Assembly (NCBI GenBank): GCA_016165875.1
Contig: JABBOT010000005.1
Span: 21,040,520 to 21,104,519 of the forward strand
DNA length: 64,000 nucleotides
Reading direction: 5' to 3'
DNA from: Acanthopleura granulata
Taxonomy: Eukaryota; Mollusca; Polyplacophora; Chitonida; Chitonidae
Part shown: in pieces, positions 31,043-43,950 of the stretch
Numbering within the stretch: position 1 is the first letter of the stretch
Layout: each line of letters starts with the position of its first letter
Program-made: the position numbers and the translations under genes
Notes under the pieces: generated by a model
Told to the model about the DNA's origin: nothing
Databases searched by the model: none
What the model saw: only the letters and a program-made list of their open reading frames with translations

Positions 31043-31465
31043 TTTTATGGACCAGAACCAAGTTACACAGCCAGTGATGTCTGTTGACCTGTACCAAGTT
31101 ACATAGCCAGAGGTGTCTGTTGACCTGTCCCAAATTACACAGCCACTGATGTCTTTTGACCTGTACCAAGTTAGGCAGCCAGTGGTGTCTGTTGACCTGT
31201 ACCAAGTTAGGCAGCCAGTGGTGTCTTTTGACCTGTACCAAGTTACATAGCCAGAGGTGTCTGTTGACCTGTACCAAGTTACATAGCCAGTGGTGTCTGT
31301 TGACCTGTACCAAATTATGCAGCCTTATTTTTTGACATACAGGTACCACGTTACAGAGCCAGTGGTGTCTTGGGACCTGTACCAAGTTACACAGTCTTTG
31401 GTGTTTTTTGACTTGTACCAAGTTGAACAGTCTTTGGTGTCTCGGGAAATGTGCCAGATCTGAGA
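31043..31465. repeat. 36-bp minisatellite with open 12-residue period
   Basis: Units GTCTGTTGACCTGTACCAAG plus TTACATAGCCAGTGGT, about 11 copies. Because 36 is a multiple of three, the minus strand stays open for 175 codons with a W-L-C-N-L-V-Q-V-N-R-H-H period. I treat this as repeat DNA, not a gene. Confidence 0.9.
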
Positions 31466-31994
31466 GAAAAATTAGTCGTTCTCTGGGGACCACAGAACCA
31501 TGTCAGATTGCTGAATGTAAAATAATGCATTCTTGTTCAGATGTCAGATCAGATCTCTCTTCAGTTTTGGGCATATTGAAATCAGGCACACAGTTTTACA
31601 TTTATTTGTGCAAACAACCGTCGCAGAAGTAAAAAATAGCCATGCTGCTATAAATTTCAATGTACATCATATTAATATGAAAGTCCTTGTTCAAAATAGC
31701 GCTGTGTGTGTGTCTTTTCCTTCCTGTCTTCCTTGTCCTGTGTAATACATTCTGGTCGATCTCTGATTTCCTTGTTCATGTGGGTCTCAGGATTGTGGCC
31801 GTCAACCTGACAAAACCGTCGTTGTATAAGTTTAAATTCCTTGCGTAACAGAGGCTTAAATACAACGGATCGAGTAAATAAGTAGCGAGTCGCACTGGCC
31901 AATAAATCAGACGCTGCCCTAGAGATGAGAAGTGTCAGGATGCGTGTGCGAAAATTCCAGTCTTTAAAACTGACACAGAAAAAAGAACAAAGGA

Positions 31995-32070
31995 AGGCAA
32001 TGCAAAGATGAAATATTCTTGAGTACGCCGTATTGAGTAACACCAATCGAATAAATAAGTAAATCAATAT
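31995..32070 (+). mobile_element. SINE-A 3'-end fragment
   Basis: GATGAAATATTCTTGAGTAC, GCCGTATTGAGTAACACCAA and AATAAATAAGTAAAT match the SINE-A tail. Confidence 0.6.
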
Positions 32071-34429
32071 TTTAATACATTCAGAGAATAAATGACACAG
32101 GCAATTTATTGCCCACGGAATTTTTCGCTATATTTGCTTTGTGCTTTCTATTGTACTGGAGAATATTGTACGTGGGGCTATATGAAGACACAGTGACACC
32201 TGGTGAGAAGTATCAGGCCCCTCAGGAGATCATCCCACTAGTAATAAGAGATTACAAATTTCTGAAGTGATTGTTAACTTCCAAATCCTCAACTTCAATA
32301 AATTACATATCCTTTTCAAACAGCCGGTAGAAATCACTGACCTTGACTCCGAGGTAGAGAAATTGGTTAAGTGTACGACATTATAGTATTCGGTTACGTC
32401 TGTTCGAGAGACAGGTGATCCTGTTAGCTATGCGTGCTCATATATTTGTGAATCTCATCCTTCTTAATGTCAGTTGGAATGACATTACGCAATGCGTCTT
32501 TGTGAGAGACTGGATGTCGGTATTTGTCGGTATTGCTTTTCTGCCATTTATGAACAGATGTGAAGTGCACAAAAGATGAACAATGGCGCACCTGGCATCA
32601 TTGAGCAAACAGTCTACTCTGCCCACACATTACTTGCAAAATTTCAACAAAGTTGTCAACGTTTATTCATATGTTGTATGTAAATATGTCCCAAGTTCTC
32701 TCTCTGATTTTATAACAGTACGTTTACTTCACCGAGGAAAGAGCCAACATGTACCTGGCCGGGAAGCAACGGTTTGCCTTGATTTTCATTCCCGTCATTC
32801 TTGGCAAGCTATCGAGTACCTGTATGTAAAAATCTTCCTAATGTATAAACGAGACTTCATTAGATATTCTCCCTTAACTGTATTATTAACAATATTTAAA
32901 TCTAAACGGTATATCTCCGTAGGTAAATAGTTCAGCGTATCAAAAAAAACTCATTGTTAAACTTTACATCAATATAGTGTGTGCATTTTCACTCATGAAA
33001 AGGATATGAATTGCCGTTTCCTTCACAAAAAACTTCAGTTTCTGAGTTTGTATCATAATTTTTTTCTACAACAATTAATGTATTTATATGTTTAACTGTT
33101 GGCATGATATGAAAACAAAATACTCTATTGTCAAGTTGCCGATGGGGCAAAGGCAATTTTACGTGTTTGAGTTTGCACACGGCTGTACGGAATTAATCAG
33201 TATCTCAGCGCATAGTTATGCTGATTAGTGGAGGTCGGTCCTAACGTTTCCCCAAGTCATTTGATATCAGACTTGTTGTTTAGTGCAGTGGTTCCCTTCC
33301 ACATATCAACCTGGTCGCCGCCATATAAGTGATGCATATATACTGTATTTCAGCTAAGGTTGCAGTCTACAGCTTTTGCCTAGGAATGTGGTGAAAAAAT
33401 GCACTGACTGAACATATCTCAAAATAACAGAAATCTGTTCTAATAATGTCATTCTTACGACCAGTTACACCCAGAATATATACCTTTTAAATGCATAAAA
33501 TAATCCCATGCAACATCTCACCTCCCACCATGTGCTAGTCTTCAAAATCTTTGGAACACTTTTGGTACGAAAATGTGCTTTGGGCCAGTATTCACCCAAT
33601 TTCGATTCTCGCACCATATTTTTTTCTGTCCAGTTTTCAAACGCCTATTTTTCCAAAATTTTTCACAAAAAACATCATAATACGGATAAATCCACCCACC
33701 AGCCTTCCGTCAAATCTCCCACAAAGACAGGCCAGCCGATAAAACAACAACAGCGAGCAACTGTTCATGCTCTTTGTCAGGCAAGTTCAGTTCCTCGGCA
33801 AAGCTACCTCAGCCATATTTCTGCCATCTCAACATAAGTTATTTTTAAGCTTAAACCCACTGAAGTACATCACAAATACGGATAGGAGCAACTGAACTAA
33901 ACACTCAACCTGTGTTGTCAAACTTCACTAACACAGTGTAATCAATTTTTAGACGGGACCAAAAGAAACGAAATTCGATAGCACACCCTTAAGTCTGGCG
34001 AGTAAAAAAGTTCAAATGCCCAATCTAAAACACAGAGGTCTTTTCAAAGATACTTTGGATGCCAGCAACTCAGTTTTCTTCTCATCAGAAATTAATTAAA
34101 CCTCACAGAATAAATCAGAATAAAACATTTTTAAAACGTGTCACATGAAAAAAACATAAACGTATTAAAATAAATACAATATTGTGGAATAAAGTACTTA
34201 TCATAAAACTTTTCAGTTTCCATCAAAAGAACCTCATCTAGAGTTTTGAAGACTCCAGTGTCCAAGGTGAAGACTGGTGTCAGAAGGAGCATTCCAAGGT
34301 GTCCACCTTTGTCTTCTTTCTGTTTTTCTGCTCAAATAATGCAGAAATATGACTTACCAAACTGTGTCTACAAACAGTCCTATAAGGTATCATTAACAGC
34401 TATATATATATGTGTGTGTGTGTACATGT

Positions 34430-34616
34430 GGGTCTCCGGGAATCAGTCGGTTATCGCGTTAGCGCAGCGCAATGACCCAGAAAGCCTCCCACCAATGCGT
34501 TCGCTGTTAGTTCAAGTCCAGGTCATGCTGGTTTCCTCTCCGGCCGTACGTGGGAAGGTCTGCCAGCGACCTGCGCAAGGTTTCCTCCCACCATAATGCT
34601 GGCCGCCGTCGTATAA

Positions 34617-34625
<9 letters not shown>
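34430..34625 (+). mobile_element. SINE-A with tRNA-like head
   Basis: GTCTCCGGGAATCAGTCGGT, TATCGCGTTAGCGCAGCGCA and GTTAGTTCAAGTCCAGGTCA give A- and B-box-like motifs; the body CCGGCCGTACGTGGGAAGGT and CCACCATAATGCTGGCCGCC follows. Its tail runs into the (GT)n repeat. Confidence 0.8.

Positions 34626-34655
<30 letters not shown>
34618..34655. repeat. (GT)n microsatellite
   Basis: About 17 GT units; open frames through it (VCVCV or HTHTH) are artefacts. Confidence 0.98.
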
Positions 34656-34660
<5 letters not shown>

Positions 34661-34969
34661 CTATGCAAAATAGACGGCTGGACCGACTGTTTGAGAACTG
34701 GGTCTGAGACCTCATCCTCAAACAATCGACCCGTCCGTTTTTTTTTCCCTACATATTCGCAAAATAGCGCTGTGAGGAGTTTGGAGAGAGTAGTGGTTCT
34801 CTGGGTACTCATACTCATTAAGAATAGCCCTGAATATGGCTGCGTTTGCACAACCATCTAGACGGCGAATTATTTAAGATTTTCCATAAAATAACACTGA
34901 TGTGAACGTTTTGCACGTGGACGAAGAAATTAGAGCAGCTTCTATGATTTGTAAAAGTAATGTTCATTA

Positions 34970-35530
34970 TTAGCTTCCTCTTCTTTTAAATAGATCAACA
35001 TTGAAATCTGCTAATAATATACATTTTTTGTGTTTGGAAATTTTCTGGAGATTTTGAAAGCAATGGTTGTTGAAGAGTTGCACACTTTTGTTTGAAGGCC
35101 GATAAATGATACCAACAATGTAACTGTCCCTGGGGAAATCGAATTCGACGAAAACCGACTGGTAAGGACCGTCATCAATATTGAAAGACAAGTCCTATCT
35201 TATTCTACAAGAGTCTTCCTCTTCGTGTATATAGAGAACAACACCACCTCCTTGTTGGTGATTTCCGGAGTATGAAGAGGCGGAATAGCCTGGGTATCAT
35301 ACAGACTCTCAGATGAATGATTAAGAGAGCTTTCGGAAAACTTGTCGGTAATTTCATAAAATTGCTTGCTAAAACTGCCACCATTCATGTAAAAAAAACT
35401 GTCTTCGATTGCTACTTTGCAATGATCAAGGTAGTGCATGTCCAATGTCCATGGGTTGAAGGATATATTTTCTAAGACATTTACATTAATAGTGTCAGGT
35501 AATGTAGGGGGCTGATAAAGAAGCGAGTGA
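34970..35530 (-). mobile_element. LINE endonuclease (APE-type) remnant, frameshifted
   Basis: On the minus strand, 34974-35191 encodes SVFVEFDFPRDSYIVGIIYRP and later KHKKCILLADFNVDLFKRRG. GIIYRP and the (A/G)DFN-x-DL motif are hallmarks of non-LTR retrotransposon endonucleases. A neighbouring frame gives NHQQGGGVVLYIHEEEDSCR, the upstream conserved block, and an earlier one SSESLYD. The pieces lie in different frames with stops. CR1/Jockey-like by pattern; clade not determined. Confidence 0.75.
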
Positions 35531-35859
35531 TTGAAGAAAGGTAGGAAGGAGAAAGGGTTCGAAAGTGAAGCATGATATGCTCAATGATATTATCTTTGAT
35601 CATAGTGCAAATCAATCTGCAGGTTTCCGCTACACCTGAAATCCTGTACGTTTCTTAGTCATTGTAAATAGTGAAACGGACTTGAAGATTTGAACAATAC
35701 ACATATACAACAAACATTAGAGAGATAACGAAAAATAAAATTAAAAACAGATATGTATAGGTTTATTTTCCTGCAAGAAAATATAGGACATGCCACTCTA
35801 ATTGAATTCTGTGAGAGCCGATTCGCTTAGCGATCAAAGGAAACAAGACACAGCCGGGA

Positions 35860-35862
35860 AAA

Positions 35863-35893
<31 letters not shown>

Positions 35894-35896
35894 ATA
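35860..35896. repeat. (AAAT)n microsatellite
   Basis: Nine AAAT units, possibly the tail of a lost SINE. Confidence 0.95.
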
Positions 35897-38144
35897 TTGA
35901 AGTGCACCGATACTGACCCAGGGGTCGAGCTATACTTGCCGTGCGATGAACTGCAGCTGCACCGTGTTCTGCGGTTCAGACTGTAACGTCTCTACTGAAA
36001 TTAAATCTGGCTGACGTCAGATGATTCAATAAGCCAATGACATCAACATTTAGGAAATGTAATGTTCATCATTTGAGTCAATCAGGGTACCGTACTCCCG
36101 TATGGGGTTTGCCTTTCATCAAAACCGCGACAGGCAAACTTATTAAACGCCACCCCAGCTGCGATTCAAAATAAATCAAATATTTTCTGATCAAGGGCTT
36201 GAGTTTAACTGGATAGGCAAAAGCTACTGAATCATCAAGAATATAAAAACAGAAATCGAGAGAAAACAGAACAGAATAAATCATATGTAGGGGCCATATC
36301 AGCCTTGCTGGTACAATAAGATACAAGTAGCTACTGACGTTTCTGTATTTGAGACCATCTGGTCTCAGTATAAAAGGTCACACATAGGAGACCGTTAATT
36401 TTTAAAATCCTGAGACTGGAAGGCAGCATTTTTCACTAGTTCTATGACAAAATTAACACCATTCTACACAAATGCACACCTGATTGTACAATTATATCCA
36501 TGGCGTATTAACAAGGGGACAATTTCACCACGCGCTTTTGAGCTTTAGTCTAAAATTGTAATCGAGTTTAAATTCTTAAATAATTCTGTGCTATAATTAC
36601 CGCAACACAATTTCACCCGAGACTGAACATCCTCATTAAAATACTTTGCTTTTGTAGTGAAGACATTGACTTTGGCCCGACATAGGTTTGAGAGTCGTAT
36701 CCTATATAGACAGATCACTAGTGATAACCTGCCAAAACAATGATTCCGCTAGAAGAAAGTGACTCGTATGTATGTTAGAGCTGACATCTTCACGTAGGCC
36801 GGTGAAGGAAGTAGGATTCGTTCCATTTTAGAATGTGCTGTGCGCTATTACGCTTGTCCTCTCGGCTAGACCCCCATGCCATCCCCATCCCACCCTTCTC
36901 TACCCCCCAAAATCAGGCAGATGTTATTGGCCTATATTCAAGAATCAAATGTACCTGCAATATTACAGGCGACACGAGCCTGGGACGAACTATATCATAT
37001 TTATTGTACAAGACTGGAACACTCACCAGTACTACACAAGTCTGACTGGCAGTGGAATTTCTATCTAGGGCTCTAAATTTGGGATACAACAGTGTATGAG
37101 ACACGTACATTAATGCTACACTTACAATTATAGGTCTTAAAAGGTACTAAAAAGACGTATTTGGTTCACAGATACGAATGTGGACTCAGGAACATCTTTA
37201 GATATTCCCGCGAAGGTAAGGTTATACTTCTACTGAACAGGTAATTAATCAGATAATTAATAATCAGTAATACAAATTTGATTAACCTTGCATATTAAGC
37301 CAATATATTATCAACCAGAACGTTTCAGTTTCTGACTATCGGTGAAACCTATAAGTATTACAATTGTAATTTAATTTTCTCTTAATCGGCAAAGCAGAAC
37401 TATCAGGTCCAATAAAAATATTACATAGGTTTAGAATAAAAAAAAAACAGTGGGCCTCTCTGAGTTTTTACAGATTAATATTCCGACTGCAGTCTTCGAA
37501 AGTATTGTCCTCATCAAGACATGGATTATAACAGGTCGTTAGACCTTGTTTCTGTGGGCATGTTTCCAAGGAATAAATGTTCACTTCGAAAACAGATACT
37601 TTATATCTACTTGCGACCCCAACAATAAGAATGGATTTCCCTAGATCTGAGATCTGTTTCATTCTTCCCGGCTTACCTTTCAGAAATAATGTTAATAGGT
37701 TAATGTGAAAGCTAAGCTGGAAACATGGCCAAACCGATCTCAGAGCTAATGTTCCCCACAATTACTACCTATCGATAATTAACAATGATGATAAAAATAG
37801 AAGATATAATTCCTAAAGCTGCCATTGTTAACATGCAAATGACAGATTGCAAGCATAAAGAAAATATTGGCGCGGGCTTGTCTTTAGATTATAAATATAT
37901 AATGCAATTCAATAACTTATTCTTATGACCAAATGTTCATTTTTCTTCAGACTATTTCTTTCCACTATCGTGAAACACTGTCGTCGTTACTGCATCAGTA
38001 ACTTCCGGCACCATTACTGTGGTGGCCACCTTGATTCTTACAGTTGTGTTGATAGTTCGAAAGCGGTGGGTCTGCGACTTATTATTTACCAGTCCAAATA
38101 TAACAGTCTGTTTTGTACACAATGCTTGACCTTAACATCTTAGA

Positions 38145-38320
38145 CGGCCTCGTTAGCCTGGTGGCTAGTGGGTCCGCATTGAGGTCAGTAAATCCAGGAT
38201 TAGTCCAGGTTTCATACCAAAGTTTTTCAAAATGGTGCTTGTTGCTGCTTTACTTGCACAGCACTGAGAGCTCAAAGTATAATGTGGCTGAGTGGGGTGT
38301 CATGCATGGTGTCTGTGTCA
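38145..38320 (+). mobile_element. SINE-B copy
   Basis: GACGGCCTCGTTAGCCTGGT, GGCTAGTGGGTCCGCATTGA, CTGAGTGGGGTGTCATGCAT: the tRNA-like head and body of SINE-B with moderate divergence from 6577-6835. Confidence 0.65.
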
Positions 38321-38404
38321 GGTTCGTTGGCATAATTAAAGTACTGTTAACTACCACGGCTGCATATGTTATGTAGAGATACATTGCCATGTATATACTC
38401 TGAC

Positions 38405-38615
38405 ATAGTGTTTGAGGAGCAAAATGATCCAGGTGCTTCTCACAAATACAGTCCCGGTGAGTTCATGTCCAGCTTACGCTGGTTTCCTCTCCGGTCATAC
38501 GTGGGAAAGTCTGCCAGCAACCGGCTCCCCGGGCTCTGCCCGGTTTTCTCCCACCATTATGCTGGCCGCCGTGAGTGAAATTTTCTTGCGTACAGGGAAA
38601 AAGCACCAATCAAAA
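38405..38615 (+). mobile_element. SINE-A copy
   Basis: GTGAGTTCATGTCCAGCTTA, CTCCGGTCATACGTGGGAAA, GGCTCTGCCCGGTTTTCTCC, ACCATTATGCTGGCCGCCGT and AAAGCACCAATC. It directly follows the SINE-B copy. Confidence 0.78.
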
Positions 38616-39209
38616 AGCCAAATGAAAGAAAAAAGAAAGCCACAATAAGGTATCACAGAAAAATGTTTTAAATGAATTCAGCAGAAGTCGAAAAGACGGA
38701 ATTCAATTTTGGGAATATAAAGCATTGGCGAACAATGCACTCCAAGCAGTCACGTTGTCACCAGCCTGGAAAGCGTCACGTGATACTTTGGCTACAACGT
38801 CAGATCGCCTATCAACCCTTGATTGTCAGTGCATAGGGTGTGTTATGGTGAAGAGACAGACATTGGAGCTATAATTCTCAATCAGAGGTTATTTCAAGCT
38901 TCAAACTGAAGTCATTTGGTTCAACTGAACAACTATACATGTATGTGACACTGGGGACGGTTAAAGGCGCCATGCGAAAACCACATCTTGAGAAGGTCAT
39001 TTGAATTCGCTGATGTATTTTTGGCTGTTATCGTTAACTTTTGAACATGAACCTCCGTGAACCCCGGAAAGGCTTGGCAAAGTCGCAATAAGAATCGTGG
39101 CCTGCTATAATATCTGTAAGAAGTCACCTTGTGTTATCTTTCACTTTTTCTTTTGTATACTGTACTCACGTTGTACTACGTATATCAGTTTATTCATGGA
39201 AATACCTAT

Positions 39210-39300
39210 GTGTCCTCATTTGTTTCTTTGGCCTTGTGTAAGGCTTATACGCTGTCTGGGAGTTGAGCAAACCGTTCCTCAGATTAGTGATACCGTTACA
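39210..39300 (+). mobile_element. Diverged solo LTR-like end (third copy)
   Basis: CTTGTGTAAGGCTTATACGC followed by GTCTGGGAGTTGAGCAAACC is clearly related to about 855-900 and 24075-24120, and the block ends GTGATACCGTTACA like the LTR ends of the other copies. After this the sequence is unrelated, which fits a solo LTR terminus. Confidence 0.4.
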
Positions 39301-41289
39301 TCGATCACGTACGTTTATGCTATTGAAGTGTACCCCGCTGCCAATTGCGGACTGTGTGCAAATAAACACATATATATTGTAAATACAGATGGTCTTTCAA
39401 ACAACGCCTGGTGTGTCATTCAAGATACTTCCTGGTGCGTTCACCTCCCTAAATAATAGTCTGTTTTTGTCCGGATTTGAACTTGTTTACTTTGCATATT
39501 TGCTTTTATCATTATATACTTTAAATCAAGGTGAAATATCACATTTCCATCTGTTATAAAAGTGTTATTTCACTAAGTTTATAGATATCACGTTTGAGAT
39601 TACGTTTTTAGTACATCACTACCAGGCGCCTTAACATCGAAAAAAAGAAACCGCCTCGTCAAATCCTCCGAATATTGCACATTCTCGGGACATAATACGG
39701 TTCGAAGCACGGATTAGCGGCATGGGGTTACACAACAAACAACATTACTGCGGTGTTAGTATGTGGACAGTACAGGAAAAAGTACTGTGAAGCCGTTCGA
39801 CATGGCTAACAAGGAAAAATGGCATCACCAAATGAATTGCAAGTCAGTGAAGATCATTTGCTGTTTATACTATTGATAAGCTTTGTAAAATTTTCAAAAT
39901 ATTTTAAAAACTTTTTTGGGAATTAATTCAAATTTGGTGGCTGACTTTATTTTCACTTTAACTACCGTAGAACCTACTGTGGTTATATATTTTACACACA
40001 AACGAGTTCTCAAGATATGTGAAAGAACTATTAAAATCACTACACATGTATTTAGTAGTTAACCCTCTTGCGGTGCTGTACTCTTCTCTTAACACCTTCA
40101 CATATATATAAATAGTCGTACTGAACAATTTATCAGTCATATGGCGACAAGGACTCATTATAGTATGTACATATAGATTGCGTACAATAAAGGTCACGTG
40201 ACCGCTGATCAGCAACGCGGTGCGTCCGAGATGTTGGACAACAAGCGTATCGCTGACAACATGGTTAGGATCAGATAGGCTCGCGAAGGCACTGGTCTCA
40301 TACATAAAGCTATATGGGGTGGAGTTGCCATATGGCATTTGAGGACTTGCCCGTTGATGAGAAGAGGAACAGATGCAGGAAAACAAACTCTGTTATTTAC
40401 AGAAAAAGATCAAGGAGTGAATGTAGAACACTTAGTTCATAAAGTGAGCGTGCAGACTGGAAAAACGTGCGGTTGTGTCTCATATTATTGACATCTGGCA
40501 TGTAGCGGAGTCCCAAAACTCTTAATTTCCACAGAATGTTAGGTTCATAGGATAATTCAGTATTCATGAGGCCAACACAAAAAGGCCGATGTGTTTTTCT
40601 GAAACTATGTTTTTCGTACAGGCCTTTAGGTGTACCGTTATTTGGATAAATTGTAACTTGATAAAATGCCATTGCCGTTTGAAGGATCTTGTCACAGGCC
40701 CCGTGAATACATATGTTTATAAATATCCACAGCCCTAGCTGTTCATTTATGCTACACGTATTATATCAGCCTGTCCGTCTGCACACTGTTCAATACGACT
40801 TCGGGCCAGGTGCGACTTCCATGTATATCCCTGCCTTGTCTTTCACATAATGTGGAAAAAAGAAATAAAACACATGTAAATGCCTGTTTCGGTTATCGCT
40901 TGTGGATTGTGTGATTCTGTTTGTGTCTTTACCGTCGTTTAAAGGCTTTTTACATTGGCCTGTTGGGTGGGACTACATCTACAGGCGCCTGAGTAGTGCT
41001 GACCATTTCCAGTTTGTCAAGAGAGGGGTTCAAGGAAGTCATTCTGTACAAGTATTATTAAAATACACCGAGAGTTAAAACGTATGCATGTCTATAGTAA
41101 CTGTTTATCCCACTTCCTGCTGGATAGACATGGAAATCTTAAAACGGTACATGAGCAGGGTATTCACATTAGAAAATGGAACTTCATAACAGCAATGCTA
41201 TGCGTCCCAGGTGTCAGCCAACATAGAGGCGCCTCCTTTTGAGGGAGGCAATTACGCGTTTTGCGCACAACCTATACTGTGTGTTCTTG

Positions 41290-41410
41290 TGGAGGGGTGA
41301 ACCTATGTCACCAAAGTGCTGCCGCCATCGGAATATCCTGCCGAAGCCACCGGACGTGACACCCCCACCCAGTCACATTATACTGCCCTCCAAATCTCCC
41401 GAAGCGGCTT
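41290..41410 (-). mobile_element. SINE-B fragment
   Basis: GTCACCAAAGTGCTGCCGCC, GACGTGACACCCCCACCCAG and ATCTCCCG match SINE-B in reverse orientation. Confidence 0.5.
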
Positions 41411-41734
41411 CTCCAAGCACTTTTATGCATTTATAGTAACGATACGTCCTGATGATGTTTTGGAGCTCTCTTGCTCTGTAAGAGATTCGTACTAATGTGT
41501 GTATTGCTTAAAGTATTGATTCGTTCTTTGTTTATGAGTGTATTATTACCTCATCAAACTGATGAAACACCTTTAATATACGTTTCCTCCGACAGGAGAC
41601 GCAAACCGTCTGTTGTACCATCAGTTGCTTTGGTGAAACGGATCCAATTAGCGGTGTGAGCGACAGTCACGACTTTTCAGCAGGTGACGCGGCCGGGTTT
41701 GCGCCACCACGGGTGTTATCTATCTACGACAACA

Positions 41735-41865
41735 GTGGGGCGCCACAGATCCCACCATTTGAGGAGCCACAGATCCAATCAATGGAGGCGCTATATACCC
41801 CATAATTTGAAGAGCCACAGATCCCACAATTTGGGGCGCCTCAGATCCAATCATCTGAGACGCCC
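41735..41865. repeat. 30-bp minisatellite
   Basis: Units related to GCGCCACAGATCCCACAATT plus TGAGGA. The period leaves open frames on both strands (SHRSNHLRR; APQIVGSVA), which I regard as repeat-derived. Confidence 0.85.
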
Positions 41866-42338
41866 GACTATGAGAAAGGGAATGACGACTACCTGCATGC
41901 AATAGCAAGATCTCGCATGATGCAAGTCAATTTGTAAACGGAAAAGATAATTACGCCATTGTTTTTTTGTTTGGACGGTGTGTGGGGGCGAAGTTCTTTT
42001 AATTTCAATTCTTTCTTTATGATCTTTTGGTTTTTTGATGTTGTTTTTTAACTTTGTATTTCTACGAATTACTGTTCTTTAATCAATGATTCAGGCACAC
42101 TTGTAGAGGAAAAATACTTCATTCAAAATCAGTTAAGTTATGCGCGTATATGCTTTGATTTCAATCTGTATTTCTGAAAAGATCATTTACGTTTATGTTT
42201 ATAAATGTATATATATATATGCCCATGAATGCTTCGTTTAAGCACTAAGGTTTGCTGTAACTATAACTAACCAACCCTTTGTCTGGTGTCATTATAATTA
42301 TACCAATGTTTCATATATATGTGCTTCCGCCTTTAGCC

Positions 42339-42872
42339 TGGAACCAATTCTGAGTCGGTTAAGAGAAAACAGTATTTATCTTACCCTACTACATACGTAG
42401 TTGGCACTCCACGTGTACTTGGCTCTTCACACGTACTTGGCACTCCACACGTACTTGGCACTCTACAAAATGGGAGTATGGCTACTAACCACTCAGTCCA
42501 ATATACTTACCTGAGTGGGCGGTTTGGTTGTGTCTGCATTAACATGTATTTCTTGTTCAGACGTAACGCAAAGATCTGGATGTTCCAAAGTGTATGTTTC
42601 AAAATATCACACTTCAGTCTTAACAACAGTTTTATCCTAACTGGAACCAATCCTGAGCTGCCGAGAAAAGTATTTATCTTACGGTACTACACAGGTACTT
42701 GGCACACACCAAAAGGGAGTCTAGATACTGAACACTCAGTCCAATTGAGGTATCCAAACGAGGAGTTTTATAGAGTGTCTATATTAACAAATATTTGTTC
42801 TTCAGAGGCAGCAGTAAAATCTGAATATTCCAAAGTGTATGTTTCAAAACATTATACTTCAATCCAACTGTA
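42339..42872. repeat. Diverged tandem duplication (two units, about 290 and 230 bp)
   Basis: Unit 1 starts CTGGAACCAATTCTGAGTCG and ends CAAAGTGTATGTTTCAAAAT; unit 2 starts CTGGAACCAATCCTGAGCTG and ends AAAGTGTATGTTTCAAAACA. Unit 1 contains an 18-19-bp subrepeat CACACGTACTTGGCACTC at about 42395-42465. Confidence 0.8.
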
Positions 42873-43364
42873 ATTATTTTCCTAATACAGAAGTAACGTT
42901 ACTTTAGTCCGAGCAGGGGTAACATCGGGCTGAGTTACTACTGCGCTTTTGGAACAACTTGATGAAAAGTTTCAAGGTCATTGTAAGCTGTTGAAAATGA
43001 AATCAAATAACATTCAAGAATGCTTTCATTGGCTTTTTTTCTTGACATTGTTTTAAAATAAGGAGCAAGAAAAATTATAATACATTGTCTTCTATGTTCG
43101 GTTGATTTTTATCTTGCCTATATTGTGCCTGAACCAGACACCAAAGCAACGTAGGAGTAACAAATGTATTTTAATCGTAGTCAATGACAGCAAATCTCCT
43201 CTCGGAGGCATCCCGCATTTTGTACTATAGATTTTAAGGTTGGAAACGTTGAAAAAAAATTAAAATAATTTCTCTGAAAAATCAAAACAAAAAAAGCACA
43301 CTTGCAAACATAAAAGACCCTTTTATGTAGCTATGTAGCTTTGAACAACAACTTTTGGATTCAT

Positions 43365-43475
43365 TAATTTATTTATGTATTTCATTGGTGTTTTACGCCG
43401 CGCTCAAGAATATTTGACTTATATAACAATGGCTAGCTTTATGGTGGGAGGAAACCGGGCAGAGCTTTCGGATTT
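43365..43475 (-). mobile_element. SINE-A 3' part, minus orientation
   Basis: TATGTATTTCATTGGTGTTT, TACGCCGCGCTCAAGAATAT, TTATGGTGGGAGGAAACCGG and GCAGAGC: the 3' half of SINE-A read backwards. Confidence 0.75.
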
Positions 43476-43816
43476 CACTTTTGCACTCGTGGGGCGAGCG
43501 GTATAGTTATACCTCTCCCCGTTTGAAAAATGTTCATATCATATAAATGGAGTCCACAAACCCCACGTAGCAGAAGTCTGTCATACCGATAAGTTATTAT
43601 TTGTGTTTACTGTCTTAGTTAACGCATGACGGAATGACATAGGTCTACTCAGGCTAGTCATTTTGGCTTTTCCTGGCAGTGACTGTGTCTGGGTGCTTGA
43701 TGGCGTGCACTGCATAATGTTTTGATTCAAGGACAACTCTCACATAGGCCTACCACAACACATGCCCAATCATCTTATAAACAAAGTGAACCATGTAAAA
43801 ACTAGGGGCAGAGATC

Positions 43817-43950
43817 ACTTGCACTCACTGTCATGTTGGATCACTAACACAGCAATTTAATGGTCCTGCGCACATAGGAAAATATACACGTCTGGAATAC
43901 ACACCATGAAATTCTTTTGTTAGTGATCCAACATGGCCTTGAGTGCAAGT
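43817..43950. mobile_element. 134-bp MITE with about 33-bp terminal inverted repeats
   Basis: The left arm ACTTGCACTCACTGTCATGT then TGGATCACTAACA is mirrored at the right end by TGTTAGTGATCCAACATGGC then CTTGAGTGCAAGT, with only about three mismatches. The short core cannot encode a transposase, so it is a non-autonomous element. Confidence 0.8.

Noticed and set aside
30490..31465. CRISPR-like appearance of regularly spaced repeats
   Set aside because: Repeats are contiguous tandem units without unique spacers, in an intron-containing animal genome.
30966..31493. 175-codon open frame on the minus strand with a WLCNLVQVNRHH period
   Set aside because: It is the translation of a 36-bp minisatellite; the unit length is a multiple of three, so the frame stays open by chance, and there is no non-repeat domain.
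34507..34861. Overlapping frames on both strands of 100-116 codons
   Set aside because: They run through SINE-A and the (GT)n repeat (HTHTH, VCVCV) and have no independent support.
39958..40386. 142-codon minus-strand frame
   Set aside because: No recognised motif, no splice or start context, in repeat-rich intergenic DNA; length alone is not enough.
41684..41908. Arg/His/Ser-rich frames on both strands
   Set aside because: Translation of a 30-bp minisatellite.
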